Below, in pieces: positions 28,932 through 37,097 of a stretch of 64,000 nt of DNA (position 1 is the first letter of the stretch; every line of letters starts with the position of its first letter). The notes beneath the pieces were generated by a model. The model searched no databases. It was not told where the DNA came from and worked only from the letters and a program-made list of their open reading frames with translations. The translations under genes and the position numbers were made by a program. This DNA is from Roseiarcus sp963782255 (GTDB taxonomy: Bacteria > Pseudomonadota > Alphaproteobacteria > Rhizobiales > Beijerinckiaceae), in the NCBI GenBank assembly GCA_963782255.1, contig CAWAIS010000001.1:1984001-2048000 (forward strand). Direction: 5' to 3'.

Positions 28932-29294
28932 ATGACCAAGTCGAACATATCCACGGAGCGGCGCAAGGCGCGCGTCCGCCGCGCGATATCTGTCAAGGCG
29001 GATGGGCGTCTGCGGCTCAGCGTGTTCCGCTCGTCCAAGCAGATCTACGCCCAGGTGATCGACGACGAGCACGGTCGGACGGTCGCCGCCGCCTCCTCGC
29101 TCGAGAAGGCGATGCGCGAGCAACTGAAGACCGGCGCGACGGTCGAGGCGGCTCGGATCGTCGGCAAGCAGATCGCGGAGCGCGCCAAGAAGGCGGGCGT
29201 CGCCAAGGTCGTCTTCGACCGCGGCAGTTACATGTATCATGGCCGGGTCAGGGCGCTGGCCGAGGGCGCCCGCGAGGGCGGACTCGAGTTCTGA
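28932..29294 (+). CDS. rplR: 50S ribosomal protein L18
   Basis: 120-residue 5S rRNA-binding protein. RLRLSVFRSSKQIYAQVIDD marks the fold and VVFDRGSYMYHGRVRALAEG the C-terminus. ATG 28932 (MTKSNISTERRKARV) lies 13 bp after rplF; the longer frame from 28875 overlaps rplF. Confidence 0.97.
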   Translation: MTKSNISTERRKARVRRAISVKADGRLRLSVFRSSKQIYAQVIDDEHGRTVAAASSLEKAMREQLKTGATVEAARIVGKQIAERAKKAGVAKVVFDRGSYMYHGRVRALAEGAREGGLEF

Positions 29295-29360
29295 TCGGGC
29301 GAGTGAAGCGAGCGGCGCCGTTCTCAGCGCGCCGCGTTTTGAGTGACGGAAAGAGACAAA

Positions 29361-29930
29361 ATGGCGCGTGAAGAGGGCGGCCGCGGCCGCGATCACAGAC
29401 ACGAGGAGCGCGACAGCGAGTTCGTCGACCGCCTCGTCCACATCAACCGGGTGGCGAAGGTGGTGAAGGGTGGGCGTCGCTTCGGCTTCGCCGCACTCGT
29501 CGTCGTCGGCGACCAGAAAGGCCGCGTCGGCTTCGGCCATGGCAAGGCGCGCGAAGTGCCGGAAGCGATTCGCAAGGCGACGGAAGCCGCCAAGCGCGGC
29601 GTCGTTCGCGTGCCGCTGCGCGAAGGCCGGACGCTGCATCATGACGTCAACGGCCGCCACGGCGCCGGCCGCGTGGTGTTGCGCGCGGCCCCCGCGGGAA
29701 CGGGAATCATCGCCGGCGGTCCGATGCGCGCGGTGTTCGAGTCCCTAGGCGTGCATGACGTCGTCGCCAAAAGCCAGGGCTCGTCGAACCCCTACAACAT
29801 GATCCGGGCCACCTTCGACGCGCTTTCGCGCGAAGACAGCCCGCGGTCAGTTGCGCAGCGCCGCAACCTCAAGGTGTCGACCTTGCAATCGCGCCGCCAG
29901 GGCGTCGAAGCCGACGCCGCCGATTCGTGA
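29361..29930 (+). CDS. rpsE: 30S ribosomal protein S5
   Basis: 189-residue protein contributing to decoding accuracy and mRNA unwinding. DRLVHINRVAKVVKGGRRFG is the N-terminal double-stranded-RNA-binding region (spectinomycin-resistance loop, no obvious change), and GAGRVVLRAAPAGTGIIAGG the C-terminal domain. The first ~20 residues are Arg/Glu/His-rich. ATG 29361 gives the usual MAREEGGRG start; a GTG at 29343 is possible but less likely. Confidence 0.97.
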   Translation: MAREEGGRGRDHRHEERDSEFVDRLVHINRVAKVVKGGRRFGFAALVVVGDQKGRVGFGHGKAREVPEAIRKATEAAKRGVVRVPLREGRTLHHDVNGRHGAGRVVLRAAPAGTGIIAGGPMRAVFESLGVHDVVAKSQGSSNPYNMIRATFDALSREDSPRSVAQRRNLKVSTLQSRRQGVEADAADS

Positions 29931-29942
29931 GGTCCAGCCGAC

Positions 29943-30134
29943 ATGAGCAGTCAGAAAACCATTACGATCGAGCAGACCGGCAGCCCCATTGGGCGGCCCG
30001 GATCGCAGCGCGAAACCTTGAAAGGCCTCGGCCTCAACCGGATCGGCCGCCGATCGAGCGTGGCCGACACGCCGGCCAATCGCGGCATGATCGCCAAGGT
30101 CGCGCATCTCATTCGCGTGATCGAGGGCCAGTGA
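29943..30134 (+). CDS. rpmD: 50S ribosomal protein L30
   Basis: 63-residue small protein. IEQTGSPIGRPGSQRETLKG and NRIGRRSSVADTPANRGMI match bacterial L30. Spacing is 12 bp from rpsE and 10 bp to rplO, as in standard spc operons. Confidence 0.95.
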   Translation: MSSQKTITIEQTGSPIGRPGSQRETLKGLGLNRIGRRSSVADTPANRGMIAKVAHLIRVIEGQ

Positions 30135-30144
30135 GGACCGCGCC

Positions 30145-30627
30145 ATGAAGCTCAACGAAGTTAGAGACAATCCCGGCTCGTCCAAGGCGCGCATCCGCGT
30201 TGGACGCGGCATCGGCTCCGGCAAAGGCAAGCAGTCCGGCCGCGGCGGCAAGGGCCAGACCGCGCGCTCGGGCGTGCGCATCAAGGGCTTCGAGGGCGGC
30301 CAGATGCCGCTCCACCGGCGGCTGCCGAAGCGCGGCTTCACGCCCCCGTCGCAGACCCACTACAATGAGGTCAATCTCGGGCGCATCCAGAGCGCCATCG
30401 ACGCGGGCAAGCTTGACCCCGCGGAGCTCATCACGGTCGAGACTCTGTTGAGGGCCGGGGTCGTCACCCAGCCGCGCGACGGCGTGAAGATCCTGGGCTC
30501 GGGCGAACTGAAGGCCCAGGCGAATTTCGAAGTCGCGGCGGCCACGAAAAGCGCGGCGGCCGCGATCGAAAGGGCCGGCGGCACGCTGAAGACGCTGAGG
30601 CGGGAAGCCGTCGCCGCCGCTCAGTAG
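30145..30627 (+). CDS. rplO: 50S ribosomal protein L15
   Basis: 160-residue late-assembly protein. The Gly/Arg/Lys-rich N-terminal extension (RIRVGRGIGSGKGKQSGRGG) is typical, followed by GFEGGQMPLHRRLPKRGFTP. The globular domain ends at EAVAAAQ. It precedes secY by 134 bp, a gap occupied by a perfect inverted repeat. Confidence 0.97.
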   Translation: MKLNEVRDNPGSSKARIRVGRGIGSGKGKQSGRGGKGQTARSGVRIKGFEGGQMPLHRRLPKRGFTPPSQTHYNEVNLGRIQSAIDAGKLDPAELITVETLLRAGVVTQPRDGVKILGSGELKAQANFEVAAATKSAAAAIERAGGTLKTLRREAVAAAQ

Positions 30628-30678
30628 CGCCGCGGGTCGGGGTGGCGATGGCGCGCGCGCCGACCATATGATAGGGGC

Positions 30679-30711
30679 GTTCTCGCCGCGCCGGAGCGGA
30701 GCGGCGAGAAC
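30679..30711 (+). repeat. 11-bp perfect inverted repeat between rplO and secY
   Basis: GTTCTCGCCGC (30679-30689) and GCGGCGAGAAC (30701-30711) would form an 11-bp stem with an 11-base loop. No T-run follows, so simple termination is unlikely; a transcript-processing or attenuation site that lowers secY relative to ribosomal genes is a possibility. Confidence 0.5.
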
Positions 30712-30761
30712 GACGTTGTTGAACATTCGCGCTCTTTTCGGGGCGCGCTCGGAGCGCATCC

Positions 30762-32096
30762 ATGGCGTCCGCCGCCGAACAGCTTGCCGCCAATATCAAC
30801 TGGTCCGCCTTCGCCAAGGCGGACGAACTCAAGAAGCGCATCTGGTTCACCCTCGGCGCGCTGGTGATCTTCCGTCTTGGCACCTACATCCCCCTGCCAG
30901 GCATCGATTCGCAAGCCTTCCAGGCGGCGTTTCTGGGGCAGAAGCAGGGCGTGCTCGACATGTTCAACATGTTCTCGGGCGGCGCCGTTCAGCGCATGGC
31001 GGTGTTCGCGCTGAACATCATGCCCTACATATCCGCCTCGATCATCATCCAGCTCTTAAGTTCGGTGATGCCTTCGCTCGAGGCGATCAAGAAGGAGGGC
31101 GAGCAGGGCCGCAAGGTCCTCAACCAGTACACCCGCTATCTGACCGTCGTCCTGTCGATGTTCCAGGCCTACGGCATCGCCATCGGCCTCGAGGGACGCG
31201 CGGGCATCGTCAGCAATCCGGGCCTCCTGTTCATAATCTCGACGGTCGTGACGCTGACCGGCGGGACGATGTTTCTCGTCTGGCTCGGCGAACAAATCAC
31301 CGCGCGCGGCGTCGGCAACGGCTCCTCGCTGATCATTTTCGCGGGCATCGTCGCACGCCTGCCGTCTGCAATCGTTCAATTGTTTGAGATGGGCCGCCAG
31401 GGGTCGATTTCGACCGGCCTCGTCCTCGCGGTCATCGTGATGGTGTTCGTCGTCGTCGCCTTCATCGTCTTCATGGAGCGCGCTCAACGTCGGGTTCCGA
31501 TCACCTATCCACGCCGTCAGGTCGGCAACAAGATGTACGAGGGACAGAGCTCGTTCCTGCCGCTGAAGCTCAACACGTCTGGCGTCATTCCGCCGATCTT
31601 CGCGTCCTCGCTTCTGCTTTTGCCGACGACAGTGGCGAATTTCGCTCAAGGGTCCAGCAGCTCCGGGATTCTCACGACGATCACGGCGCTGCTCGGCCGC
31701 GGCAGCGCGCTCTATCTCATCCTTTACGTCGCCCTGATCGTCTTCTTCGCCTTCTTCTACACAGCGACCGTCTTCAATCCTGCCGACACCGCCGACAACT
31801 TGAAGAAACATGGCGGCTTTGTGCCGGGCGTCAGGCCGGGAGAGCGGACGGCGCAATACATCGATTACATATTGACGCGCGTTACAGTGCTCGGCGCGGC
31901 GTACCTGTCGTTGATCTGCCTGTTACCCGAATGGCTCATTTCCTATGCGTCGCTTCCGTTCTATTTTGGCGGCACGTCGCTATTGATCGTGGTCAACGTG
32001 ACGATGGACACGGTGGCGCAAATCCACGGACATCTGCAGGCGCATCAGTACGAAGGGCTGATCCGCAGGGCGAGGCTGAAGGGGCGGAAACGATGA
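30762..32096 (+). CDS. secY: Preprotein translocase subunit SecY
   Basis: 444-residue channel-forming subunit of the SecYEG translocon in the inner membrane. About ten hydrophobic segments are visible. RLGTYIPLPGID (plug/helix 1 region) and MPYISASIIIQLLSSVMPSL (helix 2) are hallmark motifs, and the cytosolic loop has ERAQRRVPITYPRRQVGN. The stop overlaps the adk start (ATGA), so adk is probably translationally coupled. Confidence 0.98.
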   Translation: MASAAEQLAANINWSAFAKADELKKRIWFTLGALVIFRLGTYIPLPGIDSQAFQAAFLGQKQGVLDMFNMFSGGAVQRMAVFALNIMPYISASIIIQLLSSVMPSLEAIKKEGEQGRKVLNQYTRYLTVVLSMFQAYGIAIGLEGRAGIVSNPGLLFIISTVVTLTGGTMFLVWLGEQITARGVGNGSSLIIFAGIVARLPSAIVQLFEMGRQGSISTGLVLAVIVMVFVVVAFIVFMERAQRRVPITYPRRQVGNKMYEGQSSFLPLKLNTSGVIPPIFASSLLLLPTTVANFAQGSSSSGILTTITALLGRGSALYLILYVALIVFFAFFYTATVFNPADTADNLKKHGGFVPGVRPGERTAQYIDYILTRVTVLGAAYLSLICLLPEWLISYASLPFYFGGTSLLIVVNVTMDTVAQIHGHLQAHQYEGLIRRARLKGRKR

Positions 32097-32686
32097 GGCT
32101 TATTCTGCTTGGCCCTCCTGGGGCGGGCAAGGGCACGCAGGCCGCGCGTTTGGTGCGCAATCTCGGAATACCGCAGTTGTCGACCGGCGACATGTTGCGG
32201 GCGGCGGCTGCGGCGGGCACGCCAATTGGTCTGAAGGCGAAGGCGGTGATGGAGTCGGGAGCGCTGGTTTCCGATCATATCGTCATCGGCATCATCAACG
32301 ATCGCATAAGCCAGCCGGACGCGAAGAACGGCTTCATTCTCGACGGATTTCCACGCACGCTCGCGCAGGCTGAAGAACTGGAAGCCATGCTCGCGGCGAA
32401 AGGTCTGAAGCTCGACGCGGCGATCGAACTGAAAGCCGACGCGGCCAAGCTCGTCGACCGCATCGTCAAGCGCGCCGAGGAGGCGAAGGCCGCGGGCCTG
32501 CCAGTACGCAAGGACGATGATCCAGAGGTCTTCAAGTCCCGCCTTGTCGCGTATCAGCGCGACACCGCCGCGGTGACGCCGTTCTATCGCGAACGCGGGT
32601 TGCTGCACGAAGTTGACGGGATGGCGCCGATCGAAGACGTCGCCGCCGCGATCGACGCTATCCTCCTGGAAGTCGCGGCCGCGTGA
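32093..32686 (+). CDS. adk: Adenylate kinase
   Basis: 197-residue nucleotide kinase interconverting ATP plus AMP and two ADP. The P-loop LLGPPGAGKGTQAARL is at about 5-20, and the AMP-binding DGFPRTLAQAEEL at about 84-96. The short form of the lid is used, with no zinc-finger cysteines. It overlaps secY upstream and a hydrolase gene downstream. In most alphaproteobacteria rpsM-rpsK-rpoA-rplQ follow adk; here they do not. Confidence 0.97.
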   Translation: MRLILLGPPGAGKGTQAARLVRNLGIPQLSTGDMLRAAAAAGTPIGLKAKAVMESGALVSDHIVIGIINDRISQPDAKNGFILDGFPRTLAQAEELEAMLAAKGLKLDAAIELKADAAKLVDRIVKRAEEAKAAGLPVRKDDDPEVFKSRLVAYQRDTAAVTPFYRERGLLHEVDGMAPIEDVAAAIDAILLEVAAA

Positions 32687-33744
32687 CGGACCCGACGCTG
32701 GACGCTGAGGCGCTGATCGAGCGGCGCGGGCGGGCCGGCGTCATCGTCCTCAACCGGCCCAAGGCGCTTAACGCGCTCACGCTGACCATGGTGCGGCAGA
32801 TCGCGGCCGCTCTCAACTCCTGGGAGCGCGACGCAAGCATAACGCGGGTCGTGATCCGCGGCGCTGGCGACAAAGCGTTCTGCGCTGGCGGCGACATTCG
32901 ACGCCTCTACGAGCTCGGCCGCGCCGGTGAGCACGAACAGCAGCTGACCTTTTGGCGCGAAGAATACCAGCTCAACCGGCGCATCCGTCGCTTCGTCAAA
33001 CCGGTCGTGGCGCTCATCGACGGCATCGTGATGGGGGGCGGCGTCGGCGTCTCCATCAACGCGGCGCATCGTGTCGCGGGCGAGGGCTTCGTCTTCGCCA
33101 TGCCGGAGGTTGGCATCGGCTTCTTTCCTGATGTTGGCGGGACCTATTTTCTGCCGCGGTTGCCGCATCGCGCCGGCGTCTATTTCGCGCTCACGGGTCT
33201 GCGCGCCAATGCGGGCGACGCCGTCGCGTTCGGCCTCGCCCAAAGCTTCGTGCCGAGCGCCTCGATCGGCGCGCTCGGCGCGGCGCTGGAAGGCGATGCG
33301 CCGGTTGAGGCGACAATCGCCTCCTTCGCCGCCGATCCTCCGGCTTCGGAGCTTAAGAAGGAGGCGGAAGCTCTCGCGAAGTGCTTCTCGCTCACGGACC
33401 GCGGGGCGATTCTGGCGGCGCTCGCCCGCGCCGAAGACGAAGGCGTAGCTTTCGCGCGCCCTGGGCGCACCGCAATCCTGGAGAAATCGCCGACAAGCCA
33501 GGCGATCGCGCTGAAGCAGATGGCGCTCGGCGTCGACCTGGACTTCGATGAGGCTCTGCGCGTCGAATACCGGATCGTTTCGCGGATCTGCCGAGGACGC
33601 GATTTCTACGAGGGGGTGCGCGCGCTCATCGTCGACAAGGACAACCGGCCGAACTGGAGCCCGCCGCCGTCGAAGTCCGAGATCGACGCCTATTTTGCGC
33701 CTCTCGGCAGGGACGAACTGCCGCTTCCAGTTGAGGGCGCATGA
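32683..33744 (+). CDS. Enoyl-CoA hydratase/isomerase family, 3-hydroxyisobutyryl-CoA hydrolase-like
   Basis: 353-residue crotonase-fold enzyme. VIVLNRPKALNALTLTMVRQ and KAFCAGGDIRRLYE are crotonase motifs, and the oxyanion-hole GIVMGGGVGVSIN is clear. The extra C-terminal domain and the AMPEVGIGFFPDVGGTYFLP block point to the ECH_2/HIBYL-CoA hydrolase group of valine catabolism. The GTG start overlaps the adk stop (GTGA), so it has taken the place normally held by rpsM. It overlaps the next gene by 4 bases. Confidence 0.85.
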   Translation: MTDPTLDAEALIERRGRAGVIVLNRPKALNALTLTMVRQIAAALNSWERDASITRVVIRGAGDKAFCAGGDIRRLYELGRAGEHEQQLTFWREEYQLNRRIRRFVKPVVALIDGIVMGGGVGVSINAAHRVAGEGFVFAMPEVGIGFFPDVGGTYFLPRLPHRAGVYFALTGLRANAGDAVAFGLAQSFVPSASIGALGAALEGDAPVEATIASFAADPPASELKKEAEALAKCFSLTDRGAILAALARAEDEGVAFARPGRTAILEKSPTSQAIALKQMALGVDLDFDEALRVEYRIVSRICRGRDFYEGVRALIVDKDNRPNWSPPPSKSEIDAYFAPLGRDELPLPVEGA

Positions 33745-34211
33745 AATATCTGATGCGCCAAACGCGCGACGGCGCGGTGGAGCTCGTCGATCGTTCTCCT
33801 CCGACGCCTCCGGACAACGCGTTTTCGTCCGTGGTGGCCAGCATCGCGTGGGGAACCGCGCTCATTTGGTACATGCGAACGCTGGCCTGGGTCTGGGTCG
33901 GCAAAGGCCTGTTCAACTGGGCCATCATTCTCGGCGCCTTTCCCGGCCTCGGAGATTTCTCGAGGATGACTTTGCCGCTTCAGGCGACAATCGTCGCCTT
34001 CGCCTGCTTCAACCTCCTTGCGGCGATCGGGCTCTGGCTCGCTGCGCCCTGGGGCGGGGCCATCTGGCTTCTGTGCGCCGTCGTCGAGTCGGCCTCGCCC
34101 TTCATGAGCCCGCACGCCGCCTCGATCGGCCGCTTCGGCGCGATGCTGAATGTCGTGCTTGTCGTCGTGTACTTTCTCCTGAGTTGGCGAGCGGTGCGAG
34201 AGCGGGACTGA
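33741..34211 (+). CDS. Small membrane protein, DUF6163-like
   Basis: 156 residues with about four hydrophobic segments (near 30-50, 55-75, 85-110 and 130-150) and no catalytic motif. From memory it resembles a membrane family (DUF6163) that accompanies ldtR in Hyphomicrobiales; I could not check this. The start overlaps the preceding hydrolase gene, and ldtR follows after a 194-bp gap holding a long inverted repeat. A role in envelope or stress physiology is suggested only by context. Confidence 0.7.
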   Translation: MKYLMRQTRDGAVELVDRSPPTPPDNAFSSVVASIAWGTALIWYMRTLAWVWVGKGLFNWAIILGAFPGLGDFSRMTLPLQATIVAFACFNLLAAIGLWLAAPWGGAIWLLCAVVESASPFMSPHAASIGRFGAMLNVVLVVVYFLLSWRAVRERD

Positions 34212-34244
34212 CGTGTGCGCGCTGCGCGCGAAGACGGGCGGATC

Positions 34245-34323
34245 GGAGCCTAACAAAGCCGTTGATTCAATTGAAATTTACCAGCACGAGAAAACCTTCC
34301 GTTCATCCTCATTGTTAGGCTCC
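34245..34323. promoter_or_regulatory. 12-bp perfect inverted repeat enclosing a palindrome upstream of ldtR
   Basis: GGAGCCTAACAA (34245-34256) and TTGTTAGGCTCC (34312-34323) are exact inverted copies with 55 bases between. Inside lies TTCAATTGAA (34266-34275), a perfect 10-bp palindrome. The DNA is AT-richer than its surroundings and lies 83-160 bp before ldtR. LdtR in Liberibacter is known to bind its own promoter, so an operator is the natural guess, though the actual LdtR site was not recalled and cannot be matched here. Confidence 0.55.
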
Positions 34324-34405
34324 CCTTCATGGGCTTCCGTTACAGTTCTAATCATAAGAGGACCGAATTAGCTCGGCCGCGGAGAGGCGAACAGACGGGT
34401 GTGAC

Positions 34406-34918
34406 ATGCTAAATGTAGTAAAAACTCAGGATATTGCAGTTCGGGCCGAACCTGAACTCAAGGTCGCGAACGTATACCTGGAAACGCTGACAATGGTCGA
34501 GCGGCTCCATCGCCGGCTGCTCGACGTCATCAAAGACGAGTTTGACCGTCGCAGCCGCTCGGACGTCAACGCGGTTCAGGCCCTTCTGCTCTTCAACATC
34601 GGCGACAAGGAGCTGACCGCGGGCGAACTGCGCACCCGCGGCTACTATCTCGGCTCGAACGTGTCGTACAATGTAAAGAAGCTTGTCGAGATGGGCTTCC
34701 TCCATCATGCGCGCTCGCGCATCGACCGGCGCTCGGTGCGGATCAGCCTGACCGAAAAGGGCAAAGAGATCCATCGCATCGTCGCCGGTCTTTATGAGAA
34801 GCACGCCCGCACTGTCGAACAGATCGGCGGCATTCCCGGCGAGGATCTGGCGCGGATCAATGTTTCGCTGCTGCGGCTCGAGCGCTATTGGACCGATCAG
34901 ATCAAGTATCGCCTCTGA
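34406..34918 (+). CDS. ldtR: MarR-family transcriptional regulator LdtR
   Basis: 170-residue winged-helix regulator. The wHTH spans about 55-115 with GELRTRGYYLGSNVSYNVKK as recognition region and the wing at RSRIDRRSVRISLTEKGKEI. The whole protein matches my knowledge of LdtR, which in Liberibacter and rhizobia activates an L,D-transpeptidase gene and osmotic-stress tolerance. The L,D-transpeptidase gene lies directly downstream on the same strand, which strengthens the call. A terminator-like hairpin separates the two. Confidence 0.85.
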   Translation: MLNVVKTQDIAVRAEPELKVANVYLETLTMVERLHRRLLDVIKDEFDRRSRSDVNAVQALLLFNIGDKELTAGELRTRGYYLGSNVSYNVKKLVEMGFLHHARSRIDRRSVRISLTEKGKEIHRIVAGLYEKHARTVEQIGGIPGEDLARINVSLLRLERYWTDQIKYRL

Positions 34919-34955
34919 TTACCCTCGATTAACCAAACGCGTCTTCTGTTATAAG

Positions 34956-34989
34956 GGGCGTCCGCTCGCGGGCGCCCGATTGCTTTTCT
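34956..34989 (+). terminator. Intrinsic terminator of ldtR
   Basis: GGGCGTCC (34956-34963) pairs with GGGCGCCC (34970-34977) over 8 bp, with one wobble and a 6-base loop. GATTGCTTTTCT follows, so a short T-run is present. It lies 37 bp after the ldtR stop and suggests the transpeptidase has its own promoter. Confidence 0.6.
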
Positions 34990-35154
34990 GCCGGGCGCGG
35001 CCATAAAATCGCCTGACTGGACCCTATTTTGGCGACCAATGCGCTTCGACTCGACGCCACTGTTTGGGCGTGTGCCGCGCGCAATCGGGTTTAGGCGGGG
35101 ACGCCTTCCGGCGGGTAGGGGATTTGCTCCGTTCCTGGGGGAGTTTTGGTTCTG

Positions 35155-36441
35155 ATGCGTGAGCTTATCTTCTCGCGGCTTTCGCGCCGCGCGTTTTTGG
35201 GGGCGACTGCGGCTGCCGCATTCGCGATCAGCTTCTCGTTCGGGGCGAGCGCCGCCGAGGACCAGGACGCCCAGGCCGAATGGCCGCAAAGTTACGAGGC
35301 GTCGCCACAGATGGCGGTCGGGCGGGAATCGACGCCCATCCTTTCGCCCGAGACGGTCGCGGCCACCGAATTGGCGATCGAGAGATACCAGGGCATCGTC
35401 GCCAAGGGCGGCTGGATTGCAGTGCCAGCCGGCGCCGACCTCAAGATAGGCTCGAAGGGCCCGCGCGTGCAGGCGTTGCGCGACCGGCTTGTCGCCTCGG
35501 GCGATCTCGACCCGATTGCCGGCGCGGGGCCGATCTACAACTCCTTCGTCGAGGCGGCGGTCGAGCGCTTCCAGGCGCGCCACGGAATCAGCGAGACCGG
35601 CGTCGTCAACGGCGAGACTTACGCCGCCCTCAACGTGCCGGCTGAAGCGCGACTGCAACAGCTCGAGACCAACATCGTGCGGCTCAAGGCCTATTCGGGC
35701 GACCTCGGACAGCGCTTCGTCATCGTCAACATTCCGGCGGCCTCGGTCGAAACGGTCGAGAACGGCCTCGTCTATTCCCATCACGCCGCGGGCGTCGGCA
35801 AGATCGACCGGCAGTCGCCGATCATGCAGACGAAGGCGACCGAGATCAATTTCAACCCCTTCTGGACCGTGCCGCCGTCGCTCATCAAGAAAGACCTGAT
35901 TCCGAAGATGAAGGCGGATCCGACCTACCTCACGGACGAGAAGATCCGCATCTTCAACAAGGAAGGGCAGGAGGTCTCGCCGACGTCGATCAATTGGAAC
36001 TCGGACGAGGCGACGCATTTCAAGTACCGCCAGGACACGGGCGCCGACTTGAATTCGCTTGGCTTCGTGCGCATCAACATCCCCAACCCCTATGGCGTCT
36101 ACATGCATGACACGCCTTCGAAAGGCGTGTTCGGCGACGATTTCCGCTTCGTTTCGTCCGGCTGCGTGCGCGTGCAGGACGTGCGCGACTATGTCGCGTG
36201 GCTCCTCAAGGACAACCCGGGCTGGGGCCGCGACCAGATCGACGAGGTGATCCGCTCCGGTCAGCGCCTCGACGTCAAGCTCACCAACCCCGTCAACGTC
36301 TATTGGGTCTATGTCACCGCCTGGGCGACCCCGGACGGCGTCGTCCAGTTCCGTCCGGACGTCTATCAGCGCGACGGCGCCGGCCCCGGCCCGCTCGCCT
36401 CCGCCGTCCCGGCCCAGCCGCTCGCCCTGCCGCAAGAGTAG
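35155..36441 (+). CDS. L,D-transpeptidase with Tat-type signal peptide (LdtP-like)
   Basis: 428-residue exported cell-wall enzyme that forms 3-3 crosslinks or attaches proteins to peptidoglycan. The N-terminus MRELIFSRLSRRAFLGA has the twin-arginine pattern SRRAFL followed by a hydrophobic stretch and an ASA cleavage site. A peptidoglycan-binding segment (GSKGPRVQALRDRL) lies at about 100-160. The YkuD domain covers about 180-370, with YMHDTPSKGVFGDDF and the nucleophile SSGCVRVQD, Cys337. The ATG at 35155 follows TGGGGGAG. It is the expected target of the neighbouring LdtR. Confidence 0.92.
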   Translation: MRELIFSRLSRRAFLGATAAAAFAISFSFGASAAEDQDAQAEWPQSYEASPQMAVGRESTPILSPETVAATELAIERYQGIVAKGGWIAVPAGADLKIGSKGPRVQALRDRLVASGDLDPIAGAGPIYNSFVEAAVERFQARHGISETGVVNGETYAALNVPAEARLQQLETNIVRLKAYSGDLGQRFVIVNIPAASVETVENGLVYSHHAAGVGKIDRQSPIMQTKATEINFNPFWTVPPSLIKKDLIPKMKADPTYLTDEKIRIFNKEGQEVSPTSINWNSDEATHFKYRQDTGADLNSLGFVRINIPNPYGVYMHDTPSKGVFGDDFRFVSSGCVRVQDVRDYVAWLLKDNPGWGRDQIDEVIRSGQRLDVKLTNPVNVYWVYVTAWATPDGVVQFRPDVYQRDGAGPGPLASAVPAQPLALPQE

Positions 36442-37097
36442 GGTTTAGCTCACGAATCTTGTCGCCGACGGGCGGCCTGGCGGGGCTTTTCGCGCAAGAA
36501 TGAGCCGTGGGCGCTCCGTCGCGCGCGCTTGGCGTCAGGCCAACTCACCGCCAAATTAACCAAGCCAAACCAAGCTGAATCCAAGCCAGACCAAACCAAA
36601 TGCAAGGAAAATGCAAGGAATTAACCTTGTATTTCCTTGCATTTCCTTTGGCGAATCGGGACTTTTCAATGGGTTACGAGGGAGTTGGTCAATGGGTTGC
36701 GAGGGAGTTGGCCGAAAAATTTTTTCCAAGCCCGCGGGCGATAAGAACATCCTATTACCGGCGAGCACATCAACATATAAGCATACCCTTATGACTGGAT
36801 TTCCGTGGATCGGTGCGCCGCCATAGCCCATCGAAAGGCGGCGTCTTCGACCACCCGCTGCGACTCGGGGCGACCTGCCTCCGGTCCGCGCGCTCCGGTC
36901 CCTGGCGCCGCGGGCTGCGATCGTCGAGTCCGTCATGAGAGGCAAGGTACCATTGATTTGGTTTTTCAGAAAGGACTTGTTCGCGCTTTACCGCGTCCGC
37001 TGCGGGTAGGGCATCGCTTTCGGTTTTTTCGTCATGGCCGTCCCCGGACTTGATCCTCATCTGCCCGCCACAATCTCGCGCCGGACGACTGCAAGGC
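36442..37097. other. Repeat-rich non-coding stretch next to the group II intron
   Basis: No supported gene. 36558-36600 is a CCAA-rich low-complexity tract. ATGCAAGGAA occurs inverted as TTCCTTGCAT (36611-36620/36633-36642), and the same motif flanks again in a larger dyad (36598-36610/36632-36644). An imperfect tandem duplication of a 23-bp unit beginning CAATGGGTT follows at about 36667-36712. ORFs of 64-138 codons cross the area but none resembles a known protein and none has a convincing start. AT-rich DNA here marks the edge of an accessory region. Confidence 0.5.
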
